A stretch of DNA of 64,000 nucleotides from Daldinia sp. FL1419 (lineage: Eukaryota > Ascomycota > Sordariomycetes > Xylariales > Hypoxylaceae): the NCBI GenBank assembly GCA_025201765.1, contig MU623423.1:103884-167883 (forward strand). The letters run 5' to 3'. A program made the translations under genes and the position numbers. The notes below the pieces were generated by a model, which was not told the DNA's origin, searched no databases, and saw nothing but the letters and a program-made list of their open reading frames with translations. Of the stretch, positions 1 through 12,109 are shown piece by piece. Every line of letters begins with the position of its first letter. Positions within the stretch are counted from its first letter, which is position 1.

Positions 1-206
1 TATTTATACGAAAGGATTGAAATGGATCATCTTTGTTGATAGCTTTCTGAGGTAATACGGGGGGATTAATTATTGTTCACAAGACCTTCATGTATTTAAT
101 TCGGTTTGGTTGGCACATTCTTGGTCCCTAATCCCCGACATCAGCATAGGTTTGCGCCAGTATCAGTATCATCAAGCCTCCTTTCCCCGCGACCCCCAAC
201 AAAATC
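1..206. other. Upstream region of the first gene
   Basis: No coding sequence is supported here. The last part is pyrimidine-rich and ends in an adenine-rich context just before the ATG at 207, as expected of a fungal 5' leader. No convincing TATA box was seen. Confidence 0.4.
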
Positions 207-872
207 ATGGATTACTCAAAGGAAGAAGTCGATGCGGCTCTCCGTAACATCAATGGAATGGGACAATGCTTGAGTAACGTGATGAACCACATGGGTAACG
301 TGGACGCGTGTTTAGGTAGCCTGAATGCTCGTTTGGGTGACCTGGAAGCCCGCGTCAACTATCTTAAAAAAGGACAGGATAAGTTGTTTTATCGCACGAA
401 AGCTCGCATAGAGGATGGAGAGCATAGTATGCACGATCGCATCGAAGATCTCGAATCTAGCCTCGATGAGATCGCGATGCAAATGAAGGCAGCGTATGTA
501 ACGACACCTTTGTTTTTCTATCTTCTCAGTTATCGCTAATGAAACTCCATCTACCTAGGGAAACGAATACCGCATCGCGTATAGCTAATAGCCATAGCAA
601 ATTCCTCGATGCTGAATTAGAACCCCTTGTAGCAATAGAAACAGGCGAGCCGATCGATGGTTTCCCAAGAACGATCAGAGATATTAGATACTTACCTGGT
701 ACGTATTTTAACGTCACATTTAACTTCAACAAAGTAGGAATGCTAAATATTTGGATTAGGTAGGGAATTGATTCGAATCCTTGCGCTTCTCGGACTACCA
801 ACCGCTGGTTCTAGAGAAGCTAAACGATGTAGGCTGATAGATGCTGTAGGCGTAGTCGAAGTGCGCAACTAA
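207..872 (+). CDS. Small coiled-coil fungal protein of unknown function (3 exons)
   Basis: Three exons (207-493, 559-698, 760-872) give 179 residues. Intron 1 has a GTATGT donor, a CTAAT branch site and a CTACCTAG acceptor; intron 2 has GTACGT, GCTAAAT and TTAG, and both junctions keep frame. The first 95 residues are a leucine/aspartate/arginine-rich helical stretch, probably a coiled coil. The C-terminal part has a glycine-threonine-glutamate-proline segment followed by a leucine-rich tail (ILALLGLPTAGS) that I recognise as typical of a widespread, uncharacterised fungal family. The spliced model matters because the open frame alone stops early at 539. No function is assigned. It sits left of the terpene synthase with no obvious link to it. 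Confidence 0.7.
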
Positions 873-1095
873 CCAACACTGGGTAAATCTAAGCGTATCG
901 GTATCCCTATTTCGAGAACGGGCTTGAGTTACGATTGAAGAGATGGGAAAATTGGTATGTTCAATCTTTAATGTGAGTACTTCAAAGTAAATAGGTACCT
1001 AGGTAAATATATCATTACCAGCCCCTTAAATAGCATCACACCATGGAATATTTGTCTATAAAGAATGAGCTAAGAGTATAGAATATTCTCTCTAC
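873..1095. other. Convergent intergenic region
   Basis: This is a short A+T-rich spacer between the 3' ends of the coiled-coil gene and the terpene synthase. It contains one copy of the TAGGTACCTAGG-type motif near 996-1006 that recurs in non-coding DNA across the window. Confidence 0.4.
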
Positions 1096-4000
1096 TCATT
1101 TATCTCCAGCGTTGTTGTTTATATCCTTCACCACGTAAATCTGCCCATGTAAATCAGTGACCTTGACAAAAAGCTCCAACTCCCTCGCCGTTTTCGGTGT
1201 TATCTCCGGCCGGAGTCTGTTTACGGTATGTTCTAGACACTCCCGCTCGTACGTAGCAATATCGAATAACCCGCGAAGAGCGTGCCCGAGATTTGCTTCT
1301 TGTACTTGTGACTGGCAGTGGGCAGATCCGCCGCTCGAGTTTCCAGGTACCTCTCCGTCTTTTTTCTCGGTATTGCAGCCCGAGTCTTCATGGAATTCTG
1401 GAAAGTTGATGCTATTGAGGCTATGCTCGGCGAGATCCCGCTCGACGGAACCGTAGTCGTTGTATTGCCGACACATGACCGCGAGGTGGCGGCAGAGATC
1501 TTGCCCGAGGTACTCAGCGAGCGCACCGGGGAATGGATTGGCTCCTAGAGGAGCTATCAAGCATCTGAAAAACTCGAAAGAGTATGGACAGCTAGTCGTG
1601 TCTGCTGAGGTAGTGTGTACCCAGTTATAGTAGGATGTCTGGGCCTGGGTGAAGACTTGTATCTTGTCCTGCGGATTGGATGCCGATAGCCGGGAACTTT
1701 GCTCGCTATGAGTAATATGCGATAAGACGAAGATCAACAGTTCATCTCTCACTCGGCGTTGTAGATCTTTAGTAGCAGTAGTGACCTTTTTATGACCCAG
1801 GACGTACGCAATGAAGCGGGCGAGCACCCGCTCGACATCCTGCGAGATTTCGAGAGAACATGGCGTACCGGGGGTCTCATATACCACGTCTTCATCATAC
1901 TCAGCACGCAGGCTACTTCCGTCGAGAAGTTTACGTTTCTTGCTTCCTCCATTGGCCATGCCGTTCTCGTGGTCGCCGTTGTGACCGTTTATTGTCCGTT
2001 TAGGGGCCCCTTTGAACAGCCGGTGAACAATTATTCCAAGAGACTCGAAGTTGCCTCCTATTCGATTAATATCTGAAACGTCCTCGAGATATTTATCAAC
2101 TTGGAAATTCAACATCGCTATTATCATCATTTCGTGTAGAATCTCAGGAGACAAGATGAAACCTGTGGCATTATTGCATGTAGTCCATGTGATGGGGATA
2201 TAACCGAAATACTTGGCGTCCCCATTCTCGTTGCCTGGGAAAATCTGAAGTTCTGACTGCGAAGCGCGCAGTATAGGTGCGAACATGTATCCCTCGACGA
2301 TGGATGCTCGTAGCCTCCAGGCTGGTTCTTGGGAAAATAGGGGTAGTTTAGAGAAGAAGTTTGTAAAAGTGCTAATTTTACTCGTCGGTATTGTGCAGAG
2401 TCTAGATGCTTTTTCGCCCCAATTTCCAGAGCTAGAAGCCCGAAGCGCAGCCAAACAATACGTCTCTGATAGAAGCTTGGAGCCATAGGTAACCTTTTCC
2501 ACCCAGACGAACTCGGGCGTGTTCCATCTAGCTTCGTTCGCCTCTAGGTACTTGACGCCGCAGTCAATGCTTTCGCGCGTCTTCGCGCCGATCGTTTCGG
2601 CAATCCACGGCAAGGGGGCAAGTTTCTTCAAAGTTAATATGGCGTATGCAGTAATTTCTGGCGAATCTTTCCAAGACCCATTGGACGACTGGCTGTTGAC
2701 AGTGCGTATAAGCACTTGTAAGGTTATAAGTGGGATGCGTTGTGAGATTAAATCCGTGGAAAGCCCAGTTAGGCGATCCGCGTCCCAAATTTCGACGGTT
2801 CGTCTGAGGACTGTTGCTAAAAGCATCATTGAGTATTGCAACTCTATATTCTATACGGCATTAGCACATCCAAGGGATTGAATAAGTCTCTCCTGAAACT
2901 ACTTGCCCACTTGTCAGAGAGATTGCCCTTGTCCCATGTCTGACAGAGAAACCCAAGCGCTTTATTGACCTGTGGGAGATGACGAGAAGGGTCTGCGGAT
3001 TGAAGGATTGCATTGAGAACATTGCAGTTGGCGCTGAAAGATGCTGTAGATTCGTGACTATACGTCTTAAAATGCGTTTTTGACTCGAAAGCTCCGATCA
3101 TACTATCGCATGCCGTGGGTCGATCCAGGAGGTTCAAGGCTAGTATTGCCTTCGCCGTATCATCTGCGTCCGATAGAACGGATGGCGCTATATCATAGGT
3201 TAGCATCTATAAAAACGACTATATTATTGGTAAAGGCATCGCACCAAAACCAGTGGTTCCCGATTGATCTCGTAGTTGAGTTTCTAGAAATTCCGCGATA
3301 GAATGGATGTTATCTTCTCCAAGATCTTCAATGGTGTAATCCGATTCAAAAAGCGTTGATAGAACCTGCTGAGTGTCAGTGGGGAGCTGGATTATGTATG
3401 GTGACTATTTCGCTTTACCCAAGTGATTTCAAATATTGTGATGGGAAATGCAGATGGGACTTTGCCGTCCCTTGTGTCTACAACGAAGCTTAAGTAGGCC
3501 TCCGCCTCCTCGTTCCAGGTTGAAGCGTTCATAAGAAAGGCTGCAGTAGACGAAGGAGAAGCCATCATCGCACCATGGCGAAGGTGGTGAGATATCTTAT
3601 CAAAATCTATCTTTCCGATGAAGCTTTCTAAAGAATGAAGTAAGGTCGTTTGATGCGTCGAGTATAAGATTTCCTCAGTGAACGTAGACAATTTCCGCGC
3701 GTTCATATTCATCAAGGACTCAAATCCGGGGAATTCGAAATTAATACCCTCGTTAGCGAGTAAATCCAAGAGTGTCGGTACTAGTATTTCGAATCCCACA
3801 TGGATCGTAGAACAAACATCCCAAATTCGTAGTTTGTCCTGCAAATATGTACGCCCACGCAAGATTCGAGCTTCTAAGTCAAGAACCTTGATAGAGCCTA
3901 AAGCCGCCGGATTCCTTATAAGCTTCTGTAATGCTAGAATTGCTGCCATGGTATTAAGAATCCCATCGACCTCTGCTCTGCTCTCACCAAAGCCACCCTC

Positions 4001-4213
4001 TGGAGATTGACTCGCCAGTAACTGCTGAAAGCATTGCGGGTACATCCAACAAGCTACCGTCTCGCTCCCCTGCTTTTCTGTCTTCGAAACCATAGCTACC
4101 CAGGCAGTATCGTAGATAGACATTGTCATCGAACTTGATCCATGATAAGGGGAGCTGAGAGATTCTTTCAAAGAACCTATAGCTGCTCTTGCCCTTCCTG
4201 CTAGACTATCCAT
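1096..4213 (-). CDS. Bifunctional-type diterpene synthase (copalyl diphosphate / kaurene synthase family)
   Basis: Four exons (4213-3419, 3365-3245, 3187-2903, 2843-1096) give about 982 residues, close to the roughly 950 of fungal CPS/KS enzymes. The N-terminal domain carries the family signatures YDTAWVAM (near residue 33) and GGFGES, and the class II acid motif DADD at residues 312-315. The C-terminal alpha domain carries NDYGSVERD at 862-870 and the following LNSINFPEF block typical of fungal kaurene-type synthases. The aspartate-rich class I motif expected near residue 650 reads DKYLED, not DEFFE or DDxxD. Expected chemistry is protonation-initiated cyclisation of GGPP, then possibly ionisation of the product diphosphate in the same protein. 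The exact end of exon 3 is uncertain: a canonical GTAGTT or a GCAAGT donor four bases upstream both keep frame. The product cannot be named from sequence. It is divergent from P450 A and is the presumed core enzyme of the cluster. Confidence 0.9.
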
Positions 4214-5213
4214 GGCAGGTTGCGCTTCGTAAATATTGATGTGATTATTTGATATCAGGTATTGATAATAGAAGAGCTTAATGAGAGAATATTACCAGTG
4301 ACTAAATGGAATTAGGTGCTGAGATTCATATGGGGCTCACTTGGTTCCAATTCTCCCGTATATTTAGATTCCTACCAAGATCATGACTCCTGAGCTGTAC
4401 AAGGTACAATCTACCAATATATAATAGCTTAGATAGCTTCCTATATCGTGGCAATAGCTGAATATCTTTTATTTATCCCGTATTGTAAATATAAGGAAAC
4501 CTCACAAATCACGGGATACCCAAATCGGAATTACTATGTCTATCCTATCCTATTCGTGTTACTCTAACACTAATATCAAGCCAGTCAGCTTTGTCTCAAA
4601 CGTACCTATCTATATTGCTATTCCTAGGGTCACAACAGGAGGAGATACTTCACGCAGGAATATATGCATCCATTTGCGAATGTAACCTCAGGTAGGCTCT
4701 GCCCACCTCTGTACGCGCGTGGTTAGGATTGCTCGTGTGACAATTAATGCAGGAAAGCGAGAACTCACGATGATGTCGGCAGAAAGGCGGAAATGAATTA
4801 CGTATGACATGACGCGCTACCCACAACTTCCGCAGCCTCACGGGATATATGAATGGAAAAGATGCAGTTTATGGTTTGGTTGCATGTAGTTGCATTGGTG
4901 TGTAAGACGATTCTCGGCCGTACTTTGGAGAGGATGCCACAGGGGGATCTGCATACCAACGCATCAGATATAGAGCAATCATTCCCAAGAATCGGAATCC
5001 TTCCCTACATAGGTCTTCCTAGGGATTAATTGAATTCTCACTAATAGCTGCGTCGTAGGCAAGCGGTCGTACTAGTCGGCTTGGGTTCCTTATACGCACA
5101 CCAGTCTAGACTAAACGAGATACGCACTGTGTAGAATTGACAACTATAAAAACGGTTGAAAAGACTTCTGGCTATTGTGTATAATGCATTCATACTGGCA
5201 CTACAAGTACGAG
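4214..5213. promoter_or_regulatory. Divergent promoter of the terpene synthase and P450 A
   Basis: About 1 kb separates two divergent starts. A TATA-like sequence, TATAAAA, lies at 5145-5151, about 65 bp upstream of the chosen P450 ATG. GGAATCCTT at 4994-5002 is the reverse complement of the AAGGATTCC core that is repeated in two other divergent promoters of the cluster. No coding sequence is supported. A shared promoter is an inference from the layout. Confidence 0.5.
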
Positions 5214-7024
5214 ATGGATACTAATATCACAGATGCTGCTCATGAAGGGACGCTGCATGGTCTCCTGGGACCTCCTTTTCCTTCTTCGGCCCTCGTCACA
5301 GCTACAGTGGTAGTATACTTTCTATGGTATACCATATTCAACAAAGGTGGAAATGAAAAATTCAAGGCGCCTATTATAGGTCCTAGAGACACGATTAGAG
5401 CCAGATGGCTATTCTTCAGAAATGCGGCTGCACTTTTAAACGAAGGCTACGAGAAGGTAGGCAAAGTCCTCCGCGTATTGAGTCGAATGTTTATTAATAA
5501 TAGTAGTATAAGGGTGGGATATTCAAGCTATCGGGACACGATATCCTTGTCTTCCCTGGCAAATATATAGCTGAGCTACGGAGTATGCCCGATGAGGAAC
5601 TAAGTTCAATCCAGGCGAATATCGACGTAACAAACCCAGCATTCCACTGATCGTAGCGGTTCACTAACGGCTATTAGAATTTTGAAGGCCTATATTCAAC
5701 CACTGCCATCCTCACTGAAGGAAATTTACATACTCGCACTATTCAAACGAGGCTGACGCCCAGACTTCGCCACCACGTACCGGTGGTTCAAGACGTACTA
5801 AAGAGACACTTCCGTGAAGAGCTTCCTACCGTCGAAGGTTAGTGTGTAACAAGTCTCATATAAGATTGCATGCGTATACGATCGCTAACGATGACTAACA
5901 ACGGTAGGTGCTTACTCAAAAATAAAGGGGTTCCATTTGATCCTTCGTTTGGTATCTTTCATTGCAGCTCGTCACTTCGTGGGATCTCCCTTATGTGAAG
6001 ATGAGGAATGGCTATCAGTAGCGCTGACGTATACTGAGAATGCCTTCAAAACCATCATTGTGCTGCGAATTTTCCCTGATTGGGCCAAATTCTTTGTTGC
6101 AGTCGTCCTTCCATTTTCATACAAGGTGAACTGGGCGCTTAGAAAGGCTAAGCGGATCGTCATCCCCCTCATCGAGGAACGACGCAGGTGTGAAAGAGAA
6201 GATCTAAATTATAAGAAGCCCGAAGATTTCTTACAGTATATGATGGACGGGGCCGGCGAGTTCGACGGTCAACCCGATAAGCTTGCTCACCGACTGCTGA
6301 TACTCACGCTTGCTGCTGTCCACACTACGTCTATGGCCGCCACACAAACATTATTTGACCTGTGTGCGCATCCCGAGTATATTGAGCCATTGCGACAAGA
6401 AGTCCTGGAGGTATTAGAGAGAGAGGGAGGATACACGAAACAGACCTTGACGCATTTCAAGAAATTGGATAGTTTCATGCGAGAGTCTCAAAGACTTAAC
6501 CCCCCAAGTCTACGTAAGCCCCTACCTACCACCATTAATTATATGAATAGGAAAAAAGAAAAAATCCTTTAACCAAATTCGTCTATTTAGTCGGATTCAA
6601 GCGGGCTGTTCGCAAGCCCCTGACACTATCTGACGGTACTTACCTCCCAAAAGGCGTTCATATAATGATGCCCATCGCGCCCGTTGTGCTCGATCCCGAC
6701 GTGACCCCAGATCCCTACACATTCGACGGCCTACGACACTACAACAACCGCGATAAACCGGGAGAGGCCCATAAACATCAATTCGCTACTACAAGTGATA
6801 ACAATATCCATTTTGGACATGGCAAGTATTCCTGCCCCGGTCGGTTCCTAGCAGGAAACTCGGTCAAAATGATCATCTCAAACATTCTGCTACGGTACGA
6901 CTTTAGGTTTCCCGAAGGCGTTACAACCCGGCCACCTAACGTGTGCCTCCACGAATACGTGTTCCCAAATCCTGATGCTGAGATCGAGTTCATGGAGAGA
7001 GCCGAGAAATCTAGATGGGTATAA
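5214..7024 (+). CDS. Cytochrome P450 A (CYP68-like monooxygenase)
   Basis: Five exons (5214-5456, 5507-5626, 5678-5837, 5908-6513, 6591-7024) give 520 residues. All junctions keep frame, and introns 2 and 3 have clear CTAAC branch sites. An N-terminal membrane anchor (SALVTATVVVYFLWYTIF) is followed by an I-helix AAVHTT, an ExxR helix (ESQR) and the heme loop FGHGKYSCPGRF with the ligand Cys458. The general pattern (LSFIAARHFVG-like segment, FPEG..T.RP near the C-terminus) resembles the CYP68 group that oxidises kaurene-type diterpenes in gibberellin clusters; that placement is an inference. The first ATG is at 5184, but a TATA box at 5145 makes the next one (5214) more likely. The 3' end is only 96 bp from the convergent FAD oxidoreductase. 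P450 C looks like a paralogue. Confidence 0.88.
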
Positions 7025-7120
7025 TAACAATTTGTTGTGATATCTTATTTCTATAACAAAGCTTCAAGAGGGTATACGAACAACAATATGGCCTCACCAC
7101 GAACCTTTCACAAATGATAA

Positions 7121-9134
7121 TTACATCTCCTTACTCAGTAGCCAACCGCCATTCTGCAGGCGTTGGAAAACCCTAGTGGGGTCATACGCCTTACTTACGT
7201 CTAATAGTTTCCTGAAGTTGTTCGGTCCGTAGCTAGATAAAGCATTTTGGCCATCGTACGCATCATTCATGAACCTGTAGCTGAGTTGAGAACCGTGAAC
7301 CTTGGAAATGCCAGCGAGGCGCTGGCCTAAGCTCGCAATGAGATGCATAGCCGCAGCATCATCTTCTGGCTTTTCCCATTGTAGAGTACAATGAATCCCT
7401 AAGAAGGGGAATTAGTAAAGATTGCTAAGTTTGTCACACGCAAGATAAGGGGTCAAAGTACATGGTTGCTTGCAACGCGTTGACAAGGATGATGATCGAG
7501 TGTGGGGTTTAACCTAGGGTCTGGGTTTACCGGACGGACTCGCGTTGGGGATTTCGCGTTCTCTTGGAGCCCTCGAATTTGATAAAGGGGATCGACGGAA
7601 ATATGACTCGATGCAGTAAATGGGAAAAGTGGTAGTGCTGGTAATGCTGGTAGTACTGAAATGAGATGAGAACTTACAATCTTGATTCACCATTTCCAAC
7701 CCCAATGGCGTGTTAGACGAGGCCTTCACAGCACTTTCCGAGAAAAGCTGTGAGCCATAGCTCATAGTCCATCCGGAGGCTATCGCTTGCTCCGCAAAAG
7801 AAGCATACGCCGCATAACCGTCGTGGTATGTCGCGTTATCCCACTTGTGCGGTAGTGTCACCACATAATGCCTGTTCCGCCAAAAAACAAATCCAAATTA
7901 GCCAACCGGGCGCCATCCACGATACAGAATAAACCAATCATGTAGGGAGTTTGAATCCACACATACCTCAAGGGGGCCGTGCCCGGATCAGGGAACTGAG
8001 GACTCGGTACAGCTAGGTCTGCCTGGGTTCCAATCGTAGAATTACCATCAGTCGTAGGCTCAATCCCGTAGAACGGTTTGAAGACGTCTGGAAATTCGAC
8101 AGCATCCGCATAGAAGAGCCAAATAAAGGAATCCGGAGAACTGGTATCTTGCGATAATCCGAAAGCGAGACTGGCCTTGTCATCGTCCGAAGCCAAACGC
8201 CCATACTCTACGAGCGCATTCAAGAGTTCCTGGTTTTTATCAGATGAGAATGACCTGTACAGATACCACACTTTTTCGACAGGGATCGTTTTGAACGTGA
8301 ATGAGGTAACGATGCCGTAATTTGGACCGCCTCCCCTGAGAGCCCATAATAGGTCTGCTGCATTTTCCTCGGTGGCGTGTATGATTGACGAATTCGCCAA
8401 AACGACCTCCGCCGCGGTCACGGAAGCAGCCGTGACGCCTGCAATGCTACTGAACCAACCTTGGCCGCCCGCGAGCGTCTGGCCCCCGACTCCAGGACTA
8501 GAGTCTCTAGCTCCATTGATAGACACTCCGCTACCACTTACTATTCAATATTAATAACTATTGGTAGGTAGGTAGTTACACTATCGAGGGCAAGTTTAGA
8601 CGGCTCACAAGTTTTGTATACTTCCCCCCAACGCCTGCCTGTCCCTATGGTCACACTGCTGCGGTCTGCACTGAGGGAGATGCCGTTAAGATTAACTAGA
8701 TCTATAACAACTCCCTGCTGGACATTACTATGGTTTTTATTGAAGTCGTGCCCACCGCTCCGGATAGAGAAAGTCGTGTTGGTAGATGTTATAAGGGATA
8801 ATACATCCGCCACATCTTTAGAGCTAGCAGGAGATACGATGCACGATGCATTTTGCCAGCAATTGGAAGACCTGGTATGCGTTAGGTTAGCCGTAGGTGA
8901 AGTCGAGTTGCACCAAGTTAGAATATACCAAGGAATAATTGTGCGATTGAGGTAAATATCCGACTGAGAACTAACGTATTCCGGGATTTCGACTTCGCTC
9001 GGCTCTTCTCTAAAATGGGTCTGCAATAAGTCACATGCTGTCGACGCCCTAGAAGCAGCTTCGACGACGAGGAGAAGAAATATAAAAGCATATATACTTG
9101 GTAGCATCGCTGGTCTCGACCGAATATTCGACAT
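7121..9134 (-). CDS. Secreted FAD-linked oxidoreductase (berberine-bridge-enzyme-like)
   Basis: Four exons (9134-8582, 8540-7967, 7871-7678, 7398-7121) give about 532 residues. A signal peptide (FIFLLLVVEA) is followed by several N-x-S/T sites, suggesting secretion. The PCMH FAD domain shows SIRSGGHDF, whose His is the expected flavin attachment point, then RRWGEVY, GVGGQTLAGGQGW and GGGPNYGIVTSF. The C-terminal BBE motif is SYGPNN..L..VS..YDP. The second cysteine that makes some family members bicovalent is not seen, so single attachment is likely. Such enzymes oxidise alcohols or form bonds during maturation of natural products. ATG 9134 was chosen; 9107 is an alternative. The first splice uses a weak donor (GTGTAA) to keep frame, and intron 3 is unusually long at 279 nt. 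It is divergent from P450 B. Confidence 0.85.
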
Positions 9135-10062
9135 GCTTATTCCCGCCGTTCTAATATTAAAAGTACTATACACAAGCAAGAGCAAAAGCTTCAGAATTCT
9201 AACAATGAAATAAAACTAGGTAAACGTAAAGGAGTACACAGAAAATATTTATACCTAACGTAAACGTGAGACGATAGGGAAACAAATCTCCTGAAGCACG
9301 AATGATTATGATCCTATTCCAACCTAAGTCGTTGCTATAGTTAGAATTTCTTTGCCCTAGGTTAGGTATCTCAGTGGCACGGGGAGTCCAAAGATACCAT
9401 CATCATTCACCTTCGCCCGTGCCTCTGCACCAGTATGGCTATGCAAGTCCGGTGGGTTCTTTACTTAGTATCAGCCTTACTTCGCCGACGGGCGTGGTGA
9501 TGAGTCCTATTATTATTAAGTAAGCATCGTGTATTGTATTGGTGGACTCAGGGACGGGAGGATTCTGACGGGAGGATTCGACGTACCGGCAATTGTCGAA
9601 TGTGCCGTTTATCATTGACATAGTAAGATCGGGCGCGTAGAATCAGAACGTAGCATTCGGCTGATCCTGTTGAGATGCATTACGTCCGTAGGGACATAAC
9701 GTAGTAGGACTCGGGCAATGATACCATAAATAGGAAAAGCTGAATATGTCAATCATACCCTAAGGTACCCATCGCTATTAGCCTTGCATATCTAATTTAT
9801 TGTAAGAGATATACACATTCAAGCCGTATAGTCTTGGAATTCCGCCTTCCGTAAGCCCGTTGTACGTTGGTTACTCTTCAACAATATTATATTTAAATAT
9901 GTAATAAAGCCCATTAATGATTCCTGGTTGCTTCCTGGTAGTTACACACATGCATACTAGGATAAATTCACGTACTGCTTAATGTAGCCCCTTTTAACAT
10001 TAGGTATTCGCGAGACTCTATAATCATCAATTTTAGTATTGACGATAGTGACCTTTGCGGCC
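9135..10062. promoter_or_regulatory. Divergent promoter of the FAD oxidoreductase and P450 B
   Basis: This is about 930 bp without supportable coding sequence. A perfect 13-bp direct repeat (GACGGGAGGATTC) lies at 9553-9565 and 9567-9579, one base apart. Its core AGGATTC recurs in the other divergent promoters of the cluster, which makes it a candidate activator site. Confidence 0.45.
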
Positions 10063-12109
10063 ATGTTGAAACTATTTGGTTTCTTGCTCGTTTTTTCTCT
10101 GGCAACATGGCTTGCAAAATTCTTATACCAAGGCTTCAAGATAAGAAGATGGTTTCGACAGCTAATAGCTCAGGGAATCGTTAGTACCTAAGCCCTGATC
10201 CTAGAAGTGAAATGTTATTATGGAAATAGTATCAACATTGAGCTGACCACCTACTAGCCCGTCGTGCAACCTCACTCGCTGCTGCTCGGTCATCTCCCTA
10301 TCATGAAGGGGTTGAGTACTGGTCTTCCAGACGACGCTCATTTTACATACGGCAATCTCAAGATCTATCTGAACTGGAGAAAGTACTTTCCAGGGGAGGT
10401 TAAATGTCCTCCTGTGATTTACCTCGATCTCTGGCCGTTTTTCCCACAGCCAATCGTTTACATTAACAGCCCGGAGGCTTGCTCTCAACTTACTCAAGAG
10501 CACACCCAACCGCGGCATCCAATGCATCGCTGGGCATTGACTCCAGTCACCAACGGGAAAGATCTAATTAGTATGGCCTGTACGGATATGGCGGCGCATC
10601 GGCTGTGGCGTTCTAGACTAAACCCGGGGTTTTCCTCTCGGAATCTGATGTTGAACATGCCTGCGTTACTTGAAGAGGTCGAGATCTTCGTAAAGCTACT
10701 AATAAACAATATCGGACACGGCGGGAATTGGGGGGTGCCGTTTACGCTTTATGATAGGGCAATAAGCCTTACCTTTGATGTGATAGCTCGCATTACGCTG
10801 TGAGTAGGTATAGCATATGTACCTGTCTACTTCAGCTGAACCGATAGTTTTCAGAGATCTTCAACTCTACGAGCAGACCAAAGGGCCTGGGCCGCTATTC
10901 CAGGCCTTAAGTAATCTAATTCCATATTCAAAGGTAGATTCTCTCTGGAATAGGGTTGAAAGACTACTCCCTAAATATCGCAAGACGGTTTTTGAGAACA
11001 GAAAGGTCCTCCACGACACACTATTAAAGCAAATTGAACAAAACATATTATCCAATACCAAAGGCCATAAGACTATTGTTGACCTAGCCTTACAGGAGTG
11101 GCAAAGCGAATCTAATAACCAAGATAATAGGCCAAGCCCTCAGTTCATCGAAACCGTCATTTCACAAATTAACTTTTTCTTATTTGCTGGTCATAATACC
11201 ACAGCCCAAACAATGTCCGTCATTCTCCTACCAAGTCCAACTCAATCTCACGAAAAGGATGAAAAGGGGTTTGCTAACACTTAGAAGATGTTGGGCTCTG
11301 TATGAAGTTAACAGAAACCCCGCTGTCCTAACGGCAGTCCGTGCCGAGTGCGAGGATGTCCTCGGGCCTGATATACGGAATGCGGCTGAAACTCTTGGAT
11401 CAAAACCATACGAATCGAATAAGTTACGCTACACGAACGCAGTCGTCAGAGAAACGCTGCGTGTCCATAATCTTAGTGAAACGTTCCGCCAAGGGAGCTC
11501 GGATTTCAAGTTTAACTTGGATGGGACACTCTTTCCTACGGAAGGTTGCTGTGAGTAGTGATTGAAGCCCCTTATGTCTCAACTTGGTTGAATCCTTCAA
11601 GTATCATTATACAAATAGGGAAGATGGAGATGCTGAAAGGAGAGGTACTAATGCACAATATTATAGTAATTCAGACAGACCCCAGTACGTTACACATACG
11701 CGAGGATTTATGGCCACGCGCGACGGAATTCCTACCAGAGCGATTCATAGTTCAGGAAGGACACCCCCTATACCCCGTCAAGAACGCTTGGCGGCCGTTT
11801 GAGATGGGTAGTATGAGATGTATCGGCGAGGAGCTCGCTATGCTAGAAATAGCACTAGTCCTCGCATTCACGGTTCTGGAACTGGATGTCGACTTTGATA
11901 GGGAGGAATGGGATGAATTACAGTCAGTAAACCTTACCCCTATATGGTTCGAGTCGCTACTATACCAAGACGAACTAACTTTTATTTCTATTAGGAAGTG
12001 CACCGGCCCGCCGGATATGGTATTCGGTCAGCGTAATTATCGATGCGGAGAGGGAGTCGGTCGTATTAAGGATGATATGCCAATTCGCGCCAGACTGAGG
12101 AAGCGATAG
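10063..12109 (+). CDS. Cytochrome P450 B (multi-exon monooxygenase)
   Basis: Six exons (10063-10179, 10258-10799, 10855-11214, 11288-11550, 11619-11922, 11995-12109) give 566 residues. Exon 1 supplies the membrane anchor (LFGFLLVFSLATWLAKFLY) and would be missed if only the long open frames were used. The I-helix reads FAGHNTTAQT, the ExxR helix ETLR, the PERF motif is present, and the heme loop is FEMGSMRCIG with Cys495. The sequence differs clearly from P450 A and C and belongs to another CYP family that I cannot name. Intron 3 uses an unusual GTCCGT donor. Intron 5 is 72 nt with no stop, so an unspliced reading would silently add 24 residues; its CTAAC branch site and GTCAGT/TTAG borders support splicing. 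It probably oxidises the diterpene scaffold at the ER membrane. Confidence 0.85.
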
